Shown piece by piece: positions 8,493-17,628 of a DNA stretch of 64,000 bases (positions are counted from its first letter, which is position 1; the number at the start of each line of letters is the position of its first letter). The stretch is from a candidate division TM6 bacterium RIFCSPHIGHO2_12_FULL_36_22. GTDB lineage: Bacteria > Babelota > Babeliae > Babelales > UBA12409. The stretch covers positions 1 through 64,000 of the forward strand of contig METK01000015.1 of NCBI GenBank assembly GCA_001771315.1. The letters are read 5' to 3'. The notes below the pieces were generated by a model that saw nothing but the letters and a program-made list of their open reading frames with translations, ran no database searches and was not told the DNA's origin. The translations under genes were made by a program, and so were the position numbers.

Positions 8493-9683
8493 TTAAAAAT
8501 CAGTCTTTGTCCACTGCATAGGATCAATCGGAACATCATTAACACGTTGTTCCCAATGTAAATGTGCTCCGGTAGCAAATCCTGTCTTACCCATAATCCC
8601 AATTGGATTTCCTCGTCTTACTCTATCACCGACTGAAATATCCGCAAATGAATCTAGGTGACACAACATTGATAAGACTCCAAGACCATGATCAATAACC
8701 ACCGTATTGCCTTCAATAACAAACCTATCTTTAATAACAACAACACCATCGTGTGGTGCCCAAACAACACAGTTCAGTGGTCCAATGATATCCAATGCCT
8801 TATGTGCATAACGTCCCTTTACCTGTGTTGTACGTACTGTACCATAATCACACGTAACTCGAGCCAATTCTAATGGCACAAAGAAAGGACCTTTCCATAA
8901 TTTTTTGCGAGAAGATTTTTGCGTACATTCCCGCATAGCATCATAAAGTTGACTGGAAGGCAAACCAACTTCACGCTCATTTTCCATTTTATCGTTATTA
9001 ACAGCTACCGTTTGTTTTTTAAATGGATATGCCATTACCTGAAATTTATCTTCCAAAACATGAGTATTGCCAACCTTATCTGTTATATCAACACGAATTG
9101 GATATTCACTTGGCACCTCTTCATGCGCAATTGGAATAAAGCATTCATAAATGGTTGAATTATCCGATTCCGGATAACATGAAAAAGTACCCGCAAATGC
9201 CTTTATTGAAGCATCTCCAAGTTCTTTATTTGCTTGAAATTGTAAGTGTAAGGTTCTTCCTTGAAAAACTTTATTATCCATACCCGACCGTATCATAGCA
9301 GCCTGCAATGGTGTGTTATCAATTTCAAAATCATATTCATTAATAGCTTGATTGGCATTGTACGTTGTATCACAAACTTCTATCTTCAATTTGTGATGAC
9401 CATTATTAATAGCCTTGGTAGGAATAGGCAATATATTCTCTGCACCAGCCTTACTACGAAACTTTGAAATAACAGGTTTTTTATCCAACCAAACCGAAAT
9501 ATCACTCGTTTTATCTACGCTGACTAAACACCGAAGATCACCCGCATAACATGAACCAGATTCAAGTCCATTAACCCGCACAAGAGGCAAACTTCTATCG
9601 AAAAGATAGCTATAAATACCCCAAGAAACCCAGCCTGCAATTAGAAAAGAAATAATAATCAATACCCGACGTAGTGTAATCAT
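8493..9683 (-). CDS. Membrane-anchored M23 family metallopeptidase
   Basis: About 396 residues: an N-terminal membrane span (about 4-24), a long periplasmic region with beta-rich, Ig-like character, and a C-terminal M23 (LytM) domain at about 285-390. Zinc ligands are present as HxxxD (HKALD) and HLH (GAHLHWE). The enzyme should cut peptidoglycan cross-bridges in the periplasm, making room for the pilus or secretin apparatus encoded downstream. The frame also opens at a TTG at 9689, but the ATG at 9683 gives a cleaner start. It is the first gene of the pilOPQ-like operon, 14 bases from the next. Confidence 0.85.
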   Translation of the reverse strand: MITLRRVLIIISFLIAGWVSWGIYSYLFDRSLPLVRVNGLESGSCYAGDLRCLVSVDKTSDISVWLDKKPVISKFRSKAGAENILPIPTKAINNGHHKLKIEVCDTTYNANQAINEYDFEIDNTPLQAAMIRSGMDNKVFQGRTLHLQFQANKELGDASIKAFAGTFSCYPESDNSTIYECFIPIAHEEVPSEYPIRVDITDKVGNTHVLEDKFQVMAYPFKKQTVAVNNDKMENEREVGLPSSQLYDAMRECTQKSSRKKLWKGPFFVPLELARVTCDYGTVRTTQVKGRYAHKALDIIGPLNCVVWAPHDGVVVIKDRFVIEGNTVVIDHGLGVLSMLCHLDSFADISVGDRVRRGNPIGIMGKTGFATGAHLHWEQRVNDVPIDPMQWTKTDF

Positions 9684-9731
9684 GCACAATACTCCAGCGC
9701 TTTTTTTATCTATGTTTTACCAATATCCTTT

Positions 9732-9757
9732 GTATATTTTAATATACTTTTTTTTAG
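9732..9757. promoter_or_regulatory. AT palindrome in the divergent M23/uvrC interval
   Basis: A perfect inverted repeat GTATATT-TT-AATATAC (9732-9747) followed by a run of Ts sits between the divergent M23 operon and uvrC. It could be an operator or a promoter element; no partner is known. Confidence 0.3.
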
Positions 9758-9838
9758 AGCATAGGTCTAACTCTGGAAAGCCGCTGCGACAAAGGGCTTT
9801 AATTATGGTATATTAGTAATAAATAGATTGGATTTTGG

Positions 9839-11092
9839 ATGGTTAAAAACAAAGTAGCATCACTCCCTGCGCATGCAGGAATCTACATTTTCAAGGATAT
9901 TCACAACCAGATTATATACATCGGTAAAGCAAAATCGCTTAAAACGCGAGTGACCTCCTATTTCCAAAAAACTACAGATTTTAAAACTCAAACACTTGCC
10001 TCGGAAATCCATGACATTGATTATATCCCCACAAAAAATGAAGATGAGGCCCTATTGCTTGAAGCTGAGTTGGTCAAAGAACATCAACCAAAATTCAATA
10101 TTTTGCTCAAGGATGGACAACCATTTGTATATCTCGCGATTACCAAGAGTGCTATTCCAGAGTTTAAAGTTGTCCGCAACAAAAATCTTAAAGCTATATA
10201 TTTTGGCCCATTCATTAACAAAAGTCAGGCCCGACAGGTACACCGATTTTTAAGTGAAAAATTTTCGGTTCGCCTGTGTAATAAAAAAATTCCTAATGGT
10301 TGTCTTCAATACCACATAGGTATCTGTGCCGGTAATTGTCGTAATGAATTTGACCTTGATGAGCACTTGCTCAAAATTGATCTTATTAAAAAAATTTTAC
10401 AAGAAAAATATATTGAATTTGAAGATATAATTCGAAAACAAATTGAAACATATAATCAAGATTTTTTATTTGAAAAATCCAAAAAGCTTGCCGAGTATCT
10501 CGATAATCTAGAATACATTATCTCTGTTACCAAATTACACTTTTCAACAAAAAAATTTGAACCATTTATTGCTATGGTAAAAGATAAATCTAGTCAGAGA
10601 TTGGTTCCAAATAAAGAACTCGCACAAGCTCTACAAGATGAATTTAAACTATCAATCAAACCACACATTATTGATTGTTTTGATATTTCACATTTTCAAA
10701 GTCAATTTATCGTTGGATCTTGTATCCGCTTTATAGATGGTGTTCCAGCAAAAAATCTTTTCCGGCGCTTTAAAATAAAAACACTCGATCAACAAAATGA
10801 TTATGCAGCACTTGCAGAGATTGTACAACGACGATATAAATCAAAAAACTTTCCCGACCTTATACTTATTGACGGCGGTAAAGGACAGCTTAACGCAGTT
10901 CAACCCTTGTTTAACAACGTCGAATGTATTAGCTTAGCAAAAAGAGAAGAACGCGTTTTCTGCCATGCTTACCCACAAGGAAAGGTTCTAGATATTCACA
11001 CAGAAACTGGCAAACTATTGATTGCATTGCGTGATTATGCTCACCATTTTGCAATCTCGTATCACAGACAGCGGCGATCAAAAAGTATGTAA
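9839..11092 (+). CDS. uvrC: Excinuclease ABC subunit C, short form
   Basis: UvrC makes both incisions around a DNA lesion bound by UvrB. The 417-residue protein has the GIY-YIG nuclease (about 10-90: AGIYIFKD, IIYIGKAKSLKTRV, E in DEALLLEAELVK), the cysteine patch CNKKIPNGCLQYHIGICAGNC (about 145-165 region), a degenerate UvrB-contact stretch, and the RNase H-like nuclease (DCFDISHFQ, LILIDGGKGQL, RDYAHHFAISYHRQRR). The usual C-terminal helix-hairpin-helix region (some 60 residues) is missing: the frame ends right after the second nuclease. Family length is about 600, so it is clearly shortened but both active sites remain. clpB follows after 23 bases. Confidence 0.93.
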   Translation: MVKNKVASLPAHAGIYIFKDIHNQIIYIGKAKSLKTRVTSYFQKTTDFKTQTLASEIHDIDYIPTKNEDEALLLEAELVKEHQPKFNILLKDGQPFVYLAITKSAIPEFKVVRNKNLKAIYFGPFINKSQARQVHRFLSEKFSVRLCNKKIPNGCLQYHIGICAGNCRNEFDLDEHLLKIDLIKKILQEKYIEFEDIIRKQIETYNQDFLFEKSKKLAEYLDNLEYIISVTKLHFSTKKFEPFIAMVKDKSSQRLVPNKELAQALQDEFKLSIKPHIIDCFDISHFQSQFIVGSCIRFIDGVPAKNLFRRFKIKTLDQQNDYAALAEIVQRRYKSKNFPDLILIDGGKGQLNAVQPLFNNVECISLAKREERVFCHAYPQGKVLDIHTETGKLLIALRDYAHHFAISYHRQRRSKSM

Positions 11093-11115
11093 AATTTTTT
11101 AAGGGATAGTAAATA

Positions 11116-13683
11116 ATGAATAAAGAACAATTTACCGATTCGAGCCAAGAATTAGTCAATCATAGCATTCAACTCGCTACAGAACTGCATAACCCTTCCT
11201 TAATCCCATTGCATACGTTGGCCGCTGGCCTTGAAAATGATTTTTGTCGTTCTTTTTTTTCAGTTCTCGGCCTTCCTTTAGAACAATTTGAAGATCTCGT
11301 ACAATTGGAATTACAAAAACTTCCTGTAACACGCGGAGCTCGTCTTGTCATGGACTATGCCATGCAAGATTTTCTTGATAGCGCTAAAAAAAGCGCCGAA
11401 CAAATGGGCGATAGCTTTATAAGCCTTGAGCAATTCATTTTACAATGGGCTATGACACCGCACTTACCAAAAATAATTCAACAATTTTTTGCTGATCATA
11501 AATTCTCAAAGGAGAGAGTACTCGAACATATGTTCTCATTGCGTAAAGGTAAAAAAGTTACCGACAAGAAAGCTGAGAAACAATATGAGGTTCTCAAAAA
11601 ATACGCCCAAAATCTAACTGAACAAGCGCAGCAAGGTAAACTTGATCCTGTTATCGGAAGACATGAAGAAATACGTCGTGTTATGCAAATTCTTTCTCGT
11701 AGAACCAAAAATAATCCAGTTCTTATCGGTGATCCTGGTGTTGGTAAAACTGCTGTTGTCGAAGGCATTGCGCAACGTATTGTTTCCAATGATGTTCCAG
11801 AAACTCTAAAAAATAAACAAATTTGGGCATTAGATTTAGGACTGCTCATCGCTGGTGCTAAATTTCAAGGTGAGTTTGAGGAACGTCTGAAAGCAGTTTT
11901 AAAAGCTATTGAAGACTCACAAGGTCAAATAATCATCTTTATCGATGAACTTCACATGCTTATCGGTGCTGGACAAACTGGCCAAGGTGGCATGGATGCC
12001 TCTAACCTTCTTAAGCCTGCTCTTGCTCGAGGCGAATTACACTGTATCGGAGCAACAACACCACAAGAATATAAAAAATATATTGAAAAGGATGCCGCTC
12101 TTGAACGTCGTTTTCAAAAAGTTGTAGTTGAAGAACCATCCATTGAAGATGCTATATCAATTCTGCGCGGACTTAAAGAACGTTATGAACGACATCATGG
12201 AATCCGCATTCAAGATCAAGCACTTGTCAGAGCTGTCGAGCTAGCTGCAAAACACATCTCCGACAGATTTTTACCAGATAAAGCTATTGATCTTATCGAT
12301 GAAGCTGCCTCAATGATTAAAATGGCAATTGAATCCAAACCAGAAGATCTTGATAGACTTGAACGAAACATTAGCCAATTGGAAATTGAGAAAGTTGCCC
12401 TGAGTAAAGAAAGTGACGCCACATCTAAAAAAAGACTTAAAGAACTAGATAAGGAGCTTTCTGAACTTAAGGAAAAACACCAAGCTTTGCTTACCAAATG
12501 GAAAGCTGAAAAGGCCCCCCTTGAAAAGGTCAATAAACTTAAAGAGGATATTGAACGGGTTACCTATGAATATTATCAAGCTGAACAAGCTGGTGATTAT
12601 GCTGCTGCATCGGAAATCAAATATGGAAAACTTGCAGACCTAGAAAAAAAGCTTGAATCTGAACTTAAAAAACTTAACACTATCAACAAAGATCAACTCA
12701 TAAAAGAAGAAGTCGATGAAAATGATATCGCCGCAGTATTAGCTCGATGGACTAAAATTCCTGTCGAAAAACTCCAAGGCAGCGAAGGCGATAAATTGCT
12801 CCAAATGGATAAAATCCTACAAAATCGTGTAATCGGTCAAAATGAAGCTATAGAAAAAATTACACACGCTATTCAAATGCATCGTACCGGCCTAACTGAC
12901 CCAAACCGCCCTATCGGTTCATTTCTGTTTCTTGGACCAACTGGTGTTGGAAAAACAGAAGTAGCAAAAACATTGGCCGACTTCCTGTTCAACGACCCAA
13001 ATCGTCTTATCCGTATTGATATGTCAGAATACATGGAAAAACATGCCGTTGCTCGACTCATCGGTGCTCCTCCAGGATATGTTGGCTATGAAGAAGGGGG
13101 ACAGCTAACTGAGCAAGTACGTCGTCATCCATATAGCGTCATTCTTTTTGATGAAATTGAAAAAGCACATCCCGATGTATTCAATATCTTCCTACAAATT
13201 CTTGATGATGGTCGACTCACTGACGGCCAAGGCAGAGTTATTTCATTCAAAAATACCATTATCATCATGACTTCAAATATTGGATCCCAGATTATCCTGG
13301 ACGCTAAGACAATTACAGATAAAGTGCGCAATGAAATTGATGCAATACTGCATAAAACCTTTCGCCCAGAATTTTTGAACCGTATCGATAATATTATTTT
13401 CTTTCATCGACTCTCAGAAAAGAATATCGAAGAGATTGCCAAACTACACATCGAACAACTAGAAAAACGCCTATCCTTGCAAAATGGTATCGAACTCAAA
13501 GTATCCCCTGGTGTGTATAAAGAAATAGCCAAGATTGGATATAGTGACGAGTTTGGCGCTCGACCACTTAAAAGGGCTATACAAGAGCATATCATTGTTC
13601 CACTTTCTCAGCATATTCTAAAAAATCCTCTAGCAAAAAAAATTCATGTTGAGTGGAAAGACAATAAAATCGACGTTAAATAA
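11116..13683 (+). CDS. clpB: Disaggregase ClpB
   Basis: A full-length 855-residue AAA+ chaperone that pulls proteins out of aggregates with DnaK. Order: N-domain (1-145), first ATPase with Walker A GDPGVGKT (about 205) and Walker B IIIFIDE, a long middle coiled-coil domain (about 400-520, typical of ClpB and not ClpA/C), second ATPase with GPTGVGKT and [11 protein letters not shown], and the D2 small domain. The N-domain is diverged. The start has AAGGGA ribosome site. No CIRCE-type element is seen upstream; it seems to be cotranscribed with uvrC. Its last 60 coding bases recur as a diverged copy at 15346-15405. Confidence 0.97.
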   Translation: MNKEQFTDSSQELVNHSIQLATELHNPSLIPLHTLAAGLENDFCRSFFSVLGLPLEQFEDLVQLELQKLPVTRGARLVMDYAMQDFLDSAKKSAEQMGDSFISLEQFILQWAMTPHLPKIIQQFFADHKFSKERVLEHMFSLRKGKKVTDKKAEKQYEVLKKYAQNLTEQAQQGKLDPVIGRHEEIRRVMQILSRRTKNNPVLIGDPGVGKTAVVEGIAQRIVSNDVPETLKNKQIWALDLGLLIAGAKFQGEFEERLKAVLKAIEDSQGQIIIFIDELHMLIGAGQTGQGGMDASNLLKPALARGELHCIGATTPQEYKKYIEKDAALERRFQKVVVEEPSIEDAISILRGLKERYERHHGIRIQDQALVRAVELAAKHISDRFLPDKAIDLIDEAASMIKMAIESKPEDLDRLERNISQLEIEKVALSKESDATSKKRLKELDKELSELKEKHQALLTKWKAEKAPLEKVNKLKEDIERVTYEYYQAEQAGDYAAASEIKYGKLADLEKKLESELKKLNTINKDQLIKEEVDENDIAAVLARWTKIPVEKLQGSEGDKLLQMDKILQNRVIGQNEAIEKITHAIQMHRTGLTDPNRPIGSFLFLGPTGVGKTEVAKTLADFLFNDPNRLIRIDMSEYMEKHAVARLIGAPPGYVGYEEGGQLTEQVRRHPYSVILFDEIEKAHPDVFNIFLQILDDGRLTDGQGRVISFKNTIIIMTSNIGSQIILDAKTITDKVRNEIDAILHKTFRPEFLNRIDNIIFFHRLSEKNIEEIAKLHIEQLEKRLSLQNGIELKVSPGVYKEIAKIGYSDEFGARPLKRAIQEHIIVPLSQHILKNPLAKKIHVEWKDNKIDVK

Positions 13684-13698
13684 CTTTAAAGTAATCAT

Positions 13699-13741
13699 TT
13701 GTAGTATAAGAGCTCTTAGGCATCTAAGGCTTATCCTACAA
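13699..13741. terminator. Long hairpin between convergent clpB and ankyrin genes
   Basis: Nested stem: TTGTAG (13699) with CTACAA (to 13741), ATAAG with CTTAT, and CTTAG with CTAAG around a GCAT loop. It lies between two convergent genes and overlaps the ankyrin stop at 13731. It lacks a T-run, so it may act as a bidirectional end or an mRNA stabiliser. Confidence 0.5.
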
Positions 13742-14942
13742 TGGCAAATTCTGGCTCATTAGGATCGGAAAGTTCCTCTGGAATATCACTCTTCCACTCT
13801 TCTACATGGATAATTAGTTCGGGATCCGGTCCTAGCAATCTGAGAATCTCTGGATCCTCTGTCACCATTCTTGCAGTCAAGCCATACCTATTTACAGCTT
13901 GCACATTTGCCCCCTTGTCTAGCAGTAGCTTTACAATATCTGTGTAGCCTTTATCTGCAGCTATGATCAAAGCAGTTTCAGCATATTTGTTTTGTATGTC
14001 ATAATCAGCCCCCTTGTCTAGCAGTAACCTTACAATATCTGTATGGCCTTTATCTGCAGCTATGATCAAAGTTGTAAAGCCATATTCATTTGTACTATTT
14101 ATATCTACTCCCCGATCAATCAATGCTATCGCCAAACTAAGGTTCTTTGAGTCTAGTGCGTTCCTCATTCTATCCACCAAAACAGTCTCCGTATCTTTTT
14201 CAAGCAGTAGCTTTACAATATCTGTATGGCCTTTATGTACAGCTATGATCAAAGCAATATCAGCATGTTGGTTTTGTATGTTATAATCGGCCTCCTTGTC
14301 TAGCAGTAACCTTACAATATCTGTATGGCCGTTATCTGCAGCTATGATCAAAGCAGTATCAGCATGTCGATTTTGTTTATTAGGATCAGCCCCCTTGTCA
14401 AGCAATAGCTTTACAATATCTGCATGGCCTTTACGTGCAGCTAATATCAAAGCAGTATTACCATGTTGGTTTTGTATGTTATAATCGGCCTCCTTGTCTA
14501 GCAGTAGCTTTACAATATCTGTATAGCCTTCATATGCAGCTAATATCAAAGCAGTATTAGCATGTTGGTTTTGTTTATTAGGATCGGACTCCTTGTCTAG
14601 CAGTAACCTTACAATATCTGTATAGCCTTTATGTGCAGCCAATATCAAAGCAGTATCAGCATGTCGATTTTGTTTATTAGGATCGGCCTCCTTGTCTAGC
14701 AGTAACCTTACAATATCTGTATCGCCTTCATATGCCGCTACGATCAAAGCAGTATCATCATATTCATTTGTACTATTTATATCTACTCCCTGGTCAATCA
14801 ATGCTATCGCCAAATTGAAGTCATTTGAGTTTAGGGCATCCCTCATTCTATCCACCAAAACAACCTCAGATTCGGGTCCAGCCCCCAAAAGCACAGTCGC
14901 TTCTAAGCATAAAACACCGATTATAAATAAAACTTTTTTCAT
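13731..14942 (-). CDS. Exported ankyrin-repeat protein
   Basis: A 403-residue protein with a signal peptide (to about residue 21, ending LLGAG) and roughly ten ankyrin repeats of 33 residues (pattern DTALIxAAxxGxTDIVRLLLDKxADxNxQN). The repeats are nearly identical in DNA, giving a 99-base tandem structure at about 13.9-14.8 kb. Inside, the opening block VLVDRMRDALNSNDF...DINSTNEY reappears at about residue 245 as VLVDRMRNALDSKNL...DINSTNEY, so the gene holds two modules made by internal duplication. Ankyrin proteins of host-bound bacteria often act on host proteins; here that is inference from the signal peptide and family. It overlaps the preceding 62-codon frame as TAATG. Confidence 0.9.
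   Translation of the reverse strand: MKKVLFIIGVLCLEATVLLGAGPESEVVLVDRMRDALNSNDFNLAIALIDQGVDINSTNEYDDTALIVAAYEGDTDIVRLLLDKEADPNKQNRHADTALILAAHKGYTDIVRLLLDKESDPNKQNQHANTALILAAYEGYTDIVKLLLDKEADYNIQNQHGNTALILAARKGHADIVKLLLDKGADPNKQNRHADTALIIAADNGHTDIVRLLLDKEADYNIQNQHADIALIIAVHKGHTDIVKLLLEKDTETVLVDRMRNALDSKNLSLAIALIDRGVDINSTNEYGFTTLIIAADKGHTDIVRLLLDKGADYDIQNKYAETALIIAADKGYTDIVKLLLDKGANVQAVNRYGLTARMVTEDPEILRLLGPDPELIIHVEEWKSDIPEELSDPNEPEFAIVG
13905..14795. repeat. 99-base tandem repeats inside the ankyrin gene
   Basis: About nine units with a recurrent core around CAGTAACCTTACAATATCTG, each one ankyrin repeat long. This is coding, with unit-to-unit identity high enough to allow recombination and copy-number change. 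Confidence 0.8.
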
Positions 14943-15130
14943 TACATATCTTTTCTATTTAAACCACTTTTATATGCACCATACCTACCACCAACAACAG
15001 TCAACGCTGCTAGGGTGGCCGCTGGTATTGCAACTTCTGGCTCACTCAACAAATAGCCCCCTGTATCAGAATCACTCAGCTCTGAAAAATCATTACAATC
15101 TTCCATTAGTTCATCTGGTATTAGAAGCAT
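14942..15130 (-). CDS. Small frame ahead of the ankyrin gene, possibly a gene remnant
   Basis: A 62-codon frame preceded by an AAGAGG ribosome site and ending in TAATG overlap with the ankyrin start, which suggests coupled translation. The product has an acidic first half and a hydrophobic stretch (AIPAATLAALTVV) with a basic tail, but no signal peptide. Just upstream on the same strand (15146-15232) a 28-codon frame starts like an exported protein (MKKVALIVG) and then stops. Together these could be the head and tail of a decayed gene. Function unknown. Confidence 0.35.
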   Translation of the reverse strand: MLLIPDELMEDCNDFSELSDSDTGGYLLSEPEVAIPAATLAALTVVGGRYGAYKSGLNRKDM

Positions 15131-15345
15131 AGGAACCTCTTGCCTTCAACCTTCCTTGGCTATATTTGCAGTTTTTATCCTTTGTAATATTTCTTGGATA
15201 CCATTGCCTACAATCAGCGCTACCTTTTTCATTCTTTTTCTTAAAAAACCTATTGTTAATTTTATATCTGTAATTAATTATAAATGATTGCAAAGCACAA
15301 TTGCAATCATTTGGCAAATAGATTCTGATACGTGAAAATAGATAA
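15131..15345. other. Non-coding stretch upstream of the ankyrin unit
   Basis: AT-rich sequence with a short minus-strand frame of 28 codons (15146-15232) and no longer open frame of coding quality. It presumably holds the promoter of the ankyrin unit, though no confident -35/-10 pair was found. Confidence 0.4.
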
Positions 15346-15405
15346 GAACATATTATTTTTCCAATTTCTCAGCATATTCTAAAAAATTCTCTGGTTAAAA
15401 AATTT
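15346..15405 (+). pseudogene. Relic of the clpB 3' end
   Basis: Aligned by eye with clpB 13585-13644, 51 of 60 bases agree without gaps. Translated in the clpB frame it reads EHIIFPISQHILKNSLVKK, against [19 protein letters not shown] in ClpB. The rest of clpB is absent. The ankyrin gene and its leader lie exactly between the two copies, so the segment was inserted or duplicated at the end of clpB. Confidence 0.75.
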
Positions 15406-15525
15406 AGAATGATCTTTCCTCCTTCGAAGCAGGGGGTATCCAGATCATAAGGAGATTGATGAAGACATCGCAGCAAAACGTACCCATGGCTTTGTCCAAC
15501 ATTTTACGACAAATGGGCGGGAAAG
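15406..15525. other. Gene-free stretch between clpB relic and inverted-repeat element
   Basis: A short stretch with somewhat higher GC than its surroundings. A plus-strand frame (ATG at about 15458, 26 codons, ending at the TAG near 15538) has no supported product. Nothing else is recognised. Confidence 0.3.
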
Positions 15526-15843
15526 CCCACTGGCTTTAGCCCTTACTTTTACCCACATCTTTTAATAAAAAATCTTCATACAACAAAATGGTAAGAAATA
15601 AGTTTATAAATATATAGATAAAGTTACTTTAAATATTATAAGTTTTATATTTAAAAATCATGAAAAAGTTATATTTATCAAAGAGTTTTAGCATAGGATT
15701 AGCAAGTTAGATAGCTTTATTAGTAGAAAGGTCAATGATAATCTGGCAAATTCTATTGATGGATTTTATGTATTTATTAGATATGGTTTGTGTTATATAG
15801 GTATTTCAAAAGATGTGGGTAAAAGTAAGGCTTTAGCTGTGGG
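15526..15843. mobile_element. MITE-like inverted-repeat element
   Basis: A 23-base sequence CCTTACTTTTACCCACATCT(TTT) at 15541-15563 recurs perfectly inverted at 15808-15830. Outside each copy the match continues imperfectly (CCCAC plus a GGCTTTAG/CTTTAGC stretch), giving ends of about 36-38 bases around an AT-rich core of about 245 bases with no open frame. This is the shape of a non-autonomous insertion or the worn remains of an IS. No clear target duplication was found. Confidence 0.5.
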
Positions 15844-15955
15844 AGTATGTCAGAGGTGAAATGTACTCAAAGGCATTACCCGAATTATAATTAGACTCGT
15901 CTGTGTTAATTTTGTAACATATTAAGTATTAATTTACCTTATAAAAGAGCTTAAT

Positions 15956-17566
15956 ATGTTTAAAAAATTTCTAATCTTATTCGTGCTTATTCTATCGAAT
16001 CAAACAATTTCTACCAAAGAGTTGGTAAATATTGATATCACTCCTCAAATAACAAACAAAATTAAGCCTGCTGTCAAAAAACAAATTGGGGTTCTCAATA
16101 TTCAGGGGGCTATTGATAATTCCTCATACAAGTACATTCCACTCATCAGGTCCGCTGTGGACAATAAAGAAATGGCTGGAGTTATTGTTATTATCAATTC
16201 TGGTGGTGGTGACTGTAGTATGGGCGAATCTATACGTATGGAACTCGATCGTCTATGCAAACATAAGCCTGTCTACGTCGTTGCTACTAATCGCTGCGGC
16301 TCTATGGGGTATATCATTGCATCTGTAGCCAACAAAATTTTTGCTTCGCCTAGTTCTACCATGGGTCATATTGGCGTACTTCAAGAAGTAAGAAAATACA
16401 TTGATAAACACCCTCTGGGACGAAACAAAAACAAAATTGAATGTGATTTTATCTATGTTGGTGAGCATACTTTAGCATTACACTCTGAAGCCAATTGTCT
16501 TAGCGAAGAAGAGCGAACCTTTTCTCAAAATCAAATTGATCGTATCTACAATTACTATTGTACCCAAGTTGCTCAATCTCGTAATATCTCTATAAAGGAT
16601 CAACATTTGTGGGCAAATGGATTTACTCATTCTGGCCTGCAAGCAAAGCGCCTTGGTCTTATTGATGAACTTGGCACCTTTAATGATGCGCTTATTATGA
16701 TGAAAAAAACAATACAAGATATAACTAATAACGAATGCATATTCGACATAATAGACATTACCTTAAAAAAAGATAATTTTGGATTTGCTGTACCTGAACT
16801 AAAACAAAAACGAATATTATTTGCAGCATATCATTACGCTAAAAACTTTTTCAAAAAATCTAAATCTGACCCAAAACCAAAAGTTGGTATTATCAACATA
16901 CATGATGAAATTAATGCTGAGTCCAATAAATATCTTCAACAATTACAATCTATTCTCAAGTCTGATGATTTTAGTGGCCTTATCCTTACAATAAATTCAG
17001 CTGGCGGTGATTTTGGTATTGGCGAATCAATCTATCTTGAACTCAAACAAATTCAACAAAAAATGCCTATTGTTGTCTTGATTTTCAACTGCACATCAAT
17101 TTCATATCTGATTGCTTCTGTAGGTAACAAAATAATTGGAACTTATGGTACTGGAATTGGTGGCATTGGTATATGGCATGAAATCAAAAAATATTATGAA
17201 ACTCCAAAAGATGAAAATAAAAATGAGATCAGCATAGAATATATTTTTGCTGGAGAGCATAAAGTAAGTGAATTTCCTGCTTCACCTAAAATAACTGATG
17301 AAGAGCGTCAACACTTACAGAATGGCCTTGATGAGCTTTATGATCATTATTGTTTCACTATTGCTGAGTCCAGAGGCTTATCTTTGGACAAAAAATCAGA
17401 ATGGGCAAATGGCTGGTGCTTTGATGGATTCCAGGCAAAAGAACTCAATCTTATTGATGAGATAGGAAGCCTGAGTGATGCTGAAGAAAGTATGAAGCAG
17501 CTACTCAGCACAGAAGAAAAACCAGTTTCAGAAATCGATTTAATTGAAATAACCAACGAAGAATAG
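15956..17566 (+). CDS. SppA-like S49 peptidase, two tandem domains
   Basis: A 536-residue exported protein with two ClpP/crotonase-fold S49 domains (about 43-265 and 309-525). SppA cuts leftover signal peptides in membranes. Expected nucleophile: first domain S116 (GSMGY), second S381 (SISY), both diverged from SGGY. The catalytic Lys position is Thr172 in the first domain (GEHT) but Lys436 in the second (GEHK). In E. coli SppA the N-domain gives Lys and the C-domain Ser, so the pattern here is not the standard one. The following gene is a single-domain paralogue. Start and signal peptide MFKKFLILFVLILSNQTIS match that paralogue. Confidence 0.85.
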   Translation: MFKKFLILFVLILSNQTISTKELVNIDITPQITNKIKPAVKKQIGVLNIQGAIDNSSYKYIPLIRSAVDNKEMAGVIVIINSGGGDCSMGESIRMELDRLCKHKPVYVVATNRCGSMGYIIASVANKIFASPSSTMGHIGVLQEVRKYIDKHPLGRNKNKIECDFIYVGEHTLALHSEANCLSEEERTFSQNQIDRIYNYYCTQVAQSRNISIKDQHLWANGFTHSGLQAKRLGLIDELGTFNDALIMMKKTIQDITNNECIFDIIDITLKKDNFGFAVPELKQKRILFAAYHYAKNFFKKSKSDPKPKVGIINIHDEINAESNKYLQQLQSILKSDDFSGLILTINSAGGDFGIGESIYLELKQIQQKMPIVVLIFNCTSISYLIASVGNKIIGTYGTGIGGIGIWHEIKKYYETPKDENKNEISIEYIFAGEHKVSEFPASPKITDEERQHLQNGLDELYDHYCFTIAESRGLSLDKKSEWANGWCFDGFQAKELNLIDEIGSLSDAEESMKQLLSTEEKPVSEIDLIEITNEE

Positions 17567-17628
17567 GTCTTTTTGTATATTTTTGCTATTGTAACACAAA
17601 GCTAACTCTTTACCGGAAGATTTATTTT

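Noticed and set aside
5808-9683. Second type II secretion operon
   Set aside because: Order PilO-PilP-PilQ with the RDPF motif fits type IV pilus assembly better than T2SS.
13905-14795. Tandem repeat as minisatellite or CRISPR
   Set aside because: The 99-base period is exactly one ankyrin repeat in one open frame.
15111-15317. 68-codon minus-strand frame
   Set aside because: Different frame from the ribosome-site-bearing 62-codon frame, basic random-looking composition, no support.
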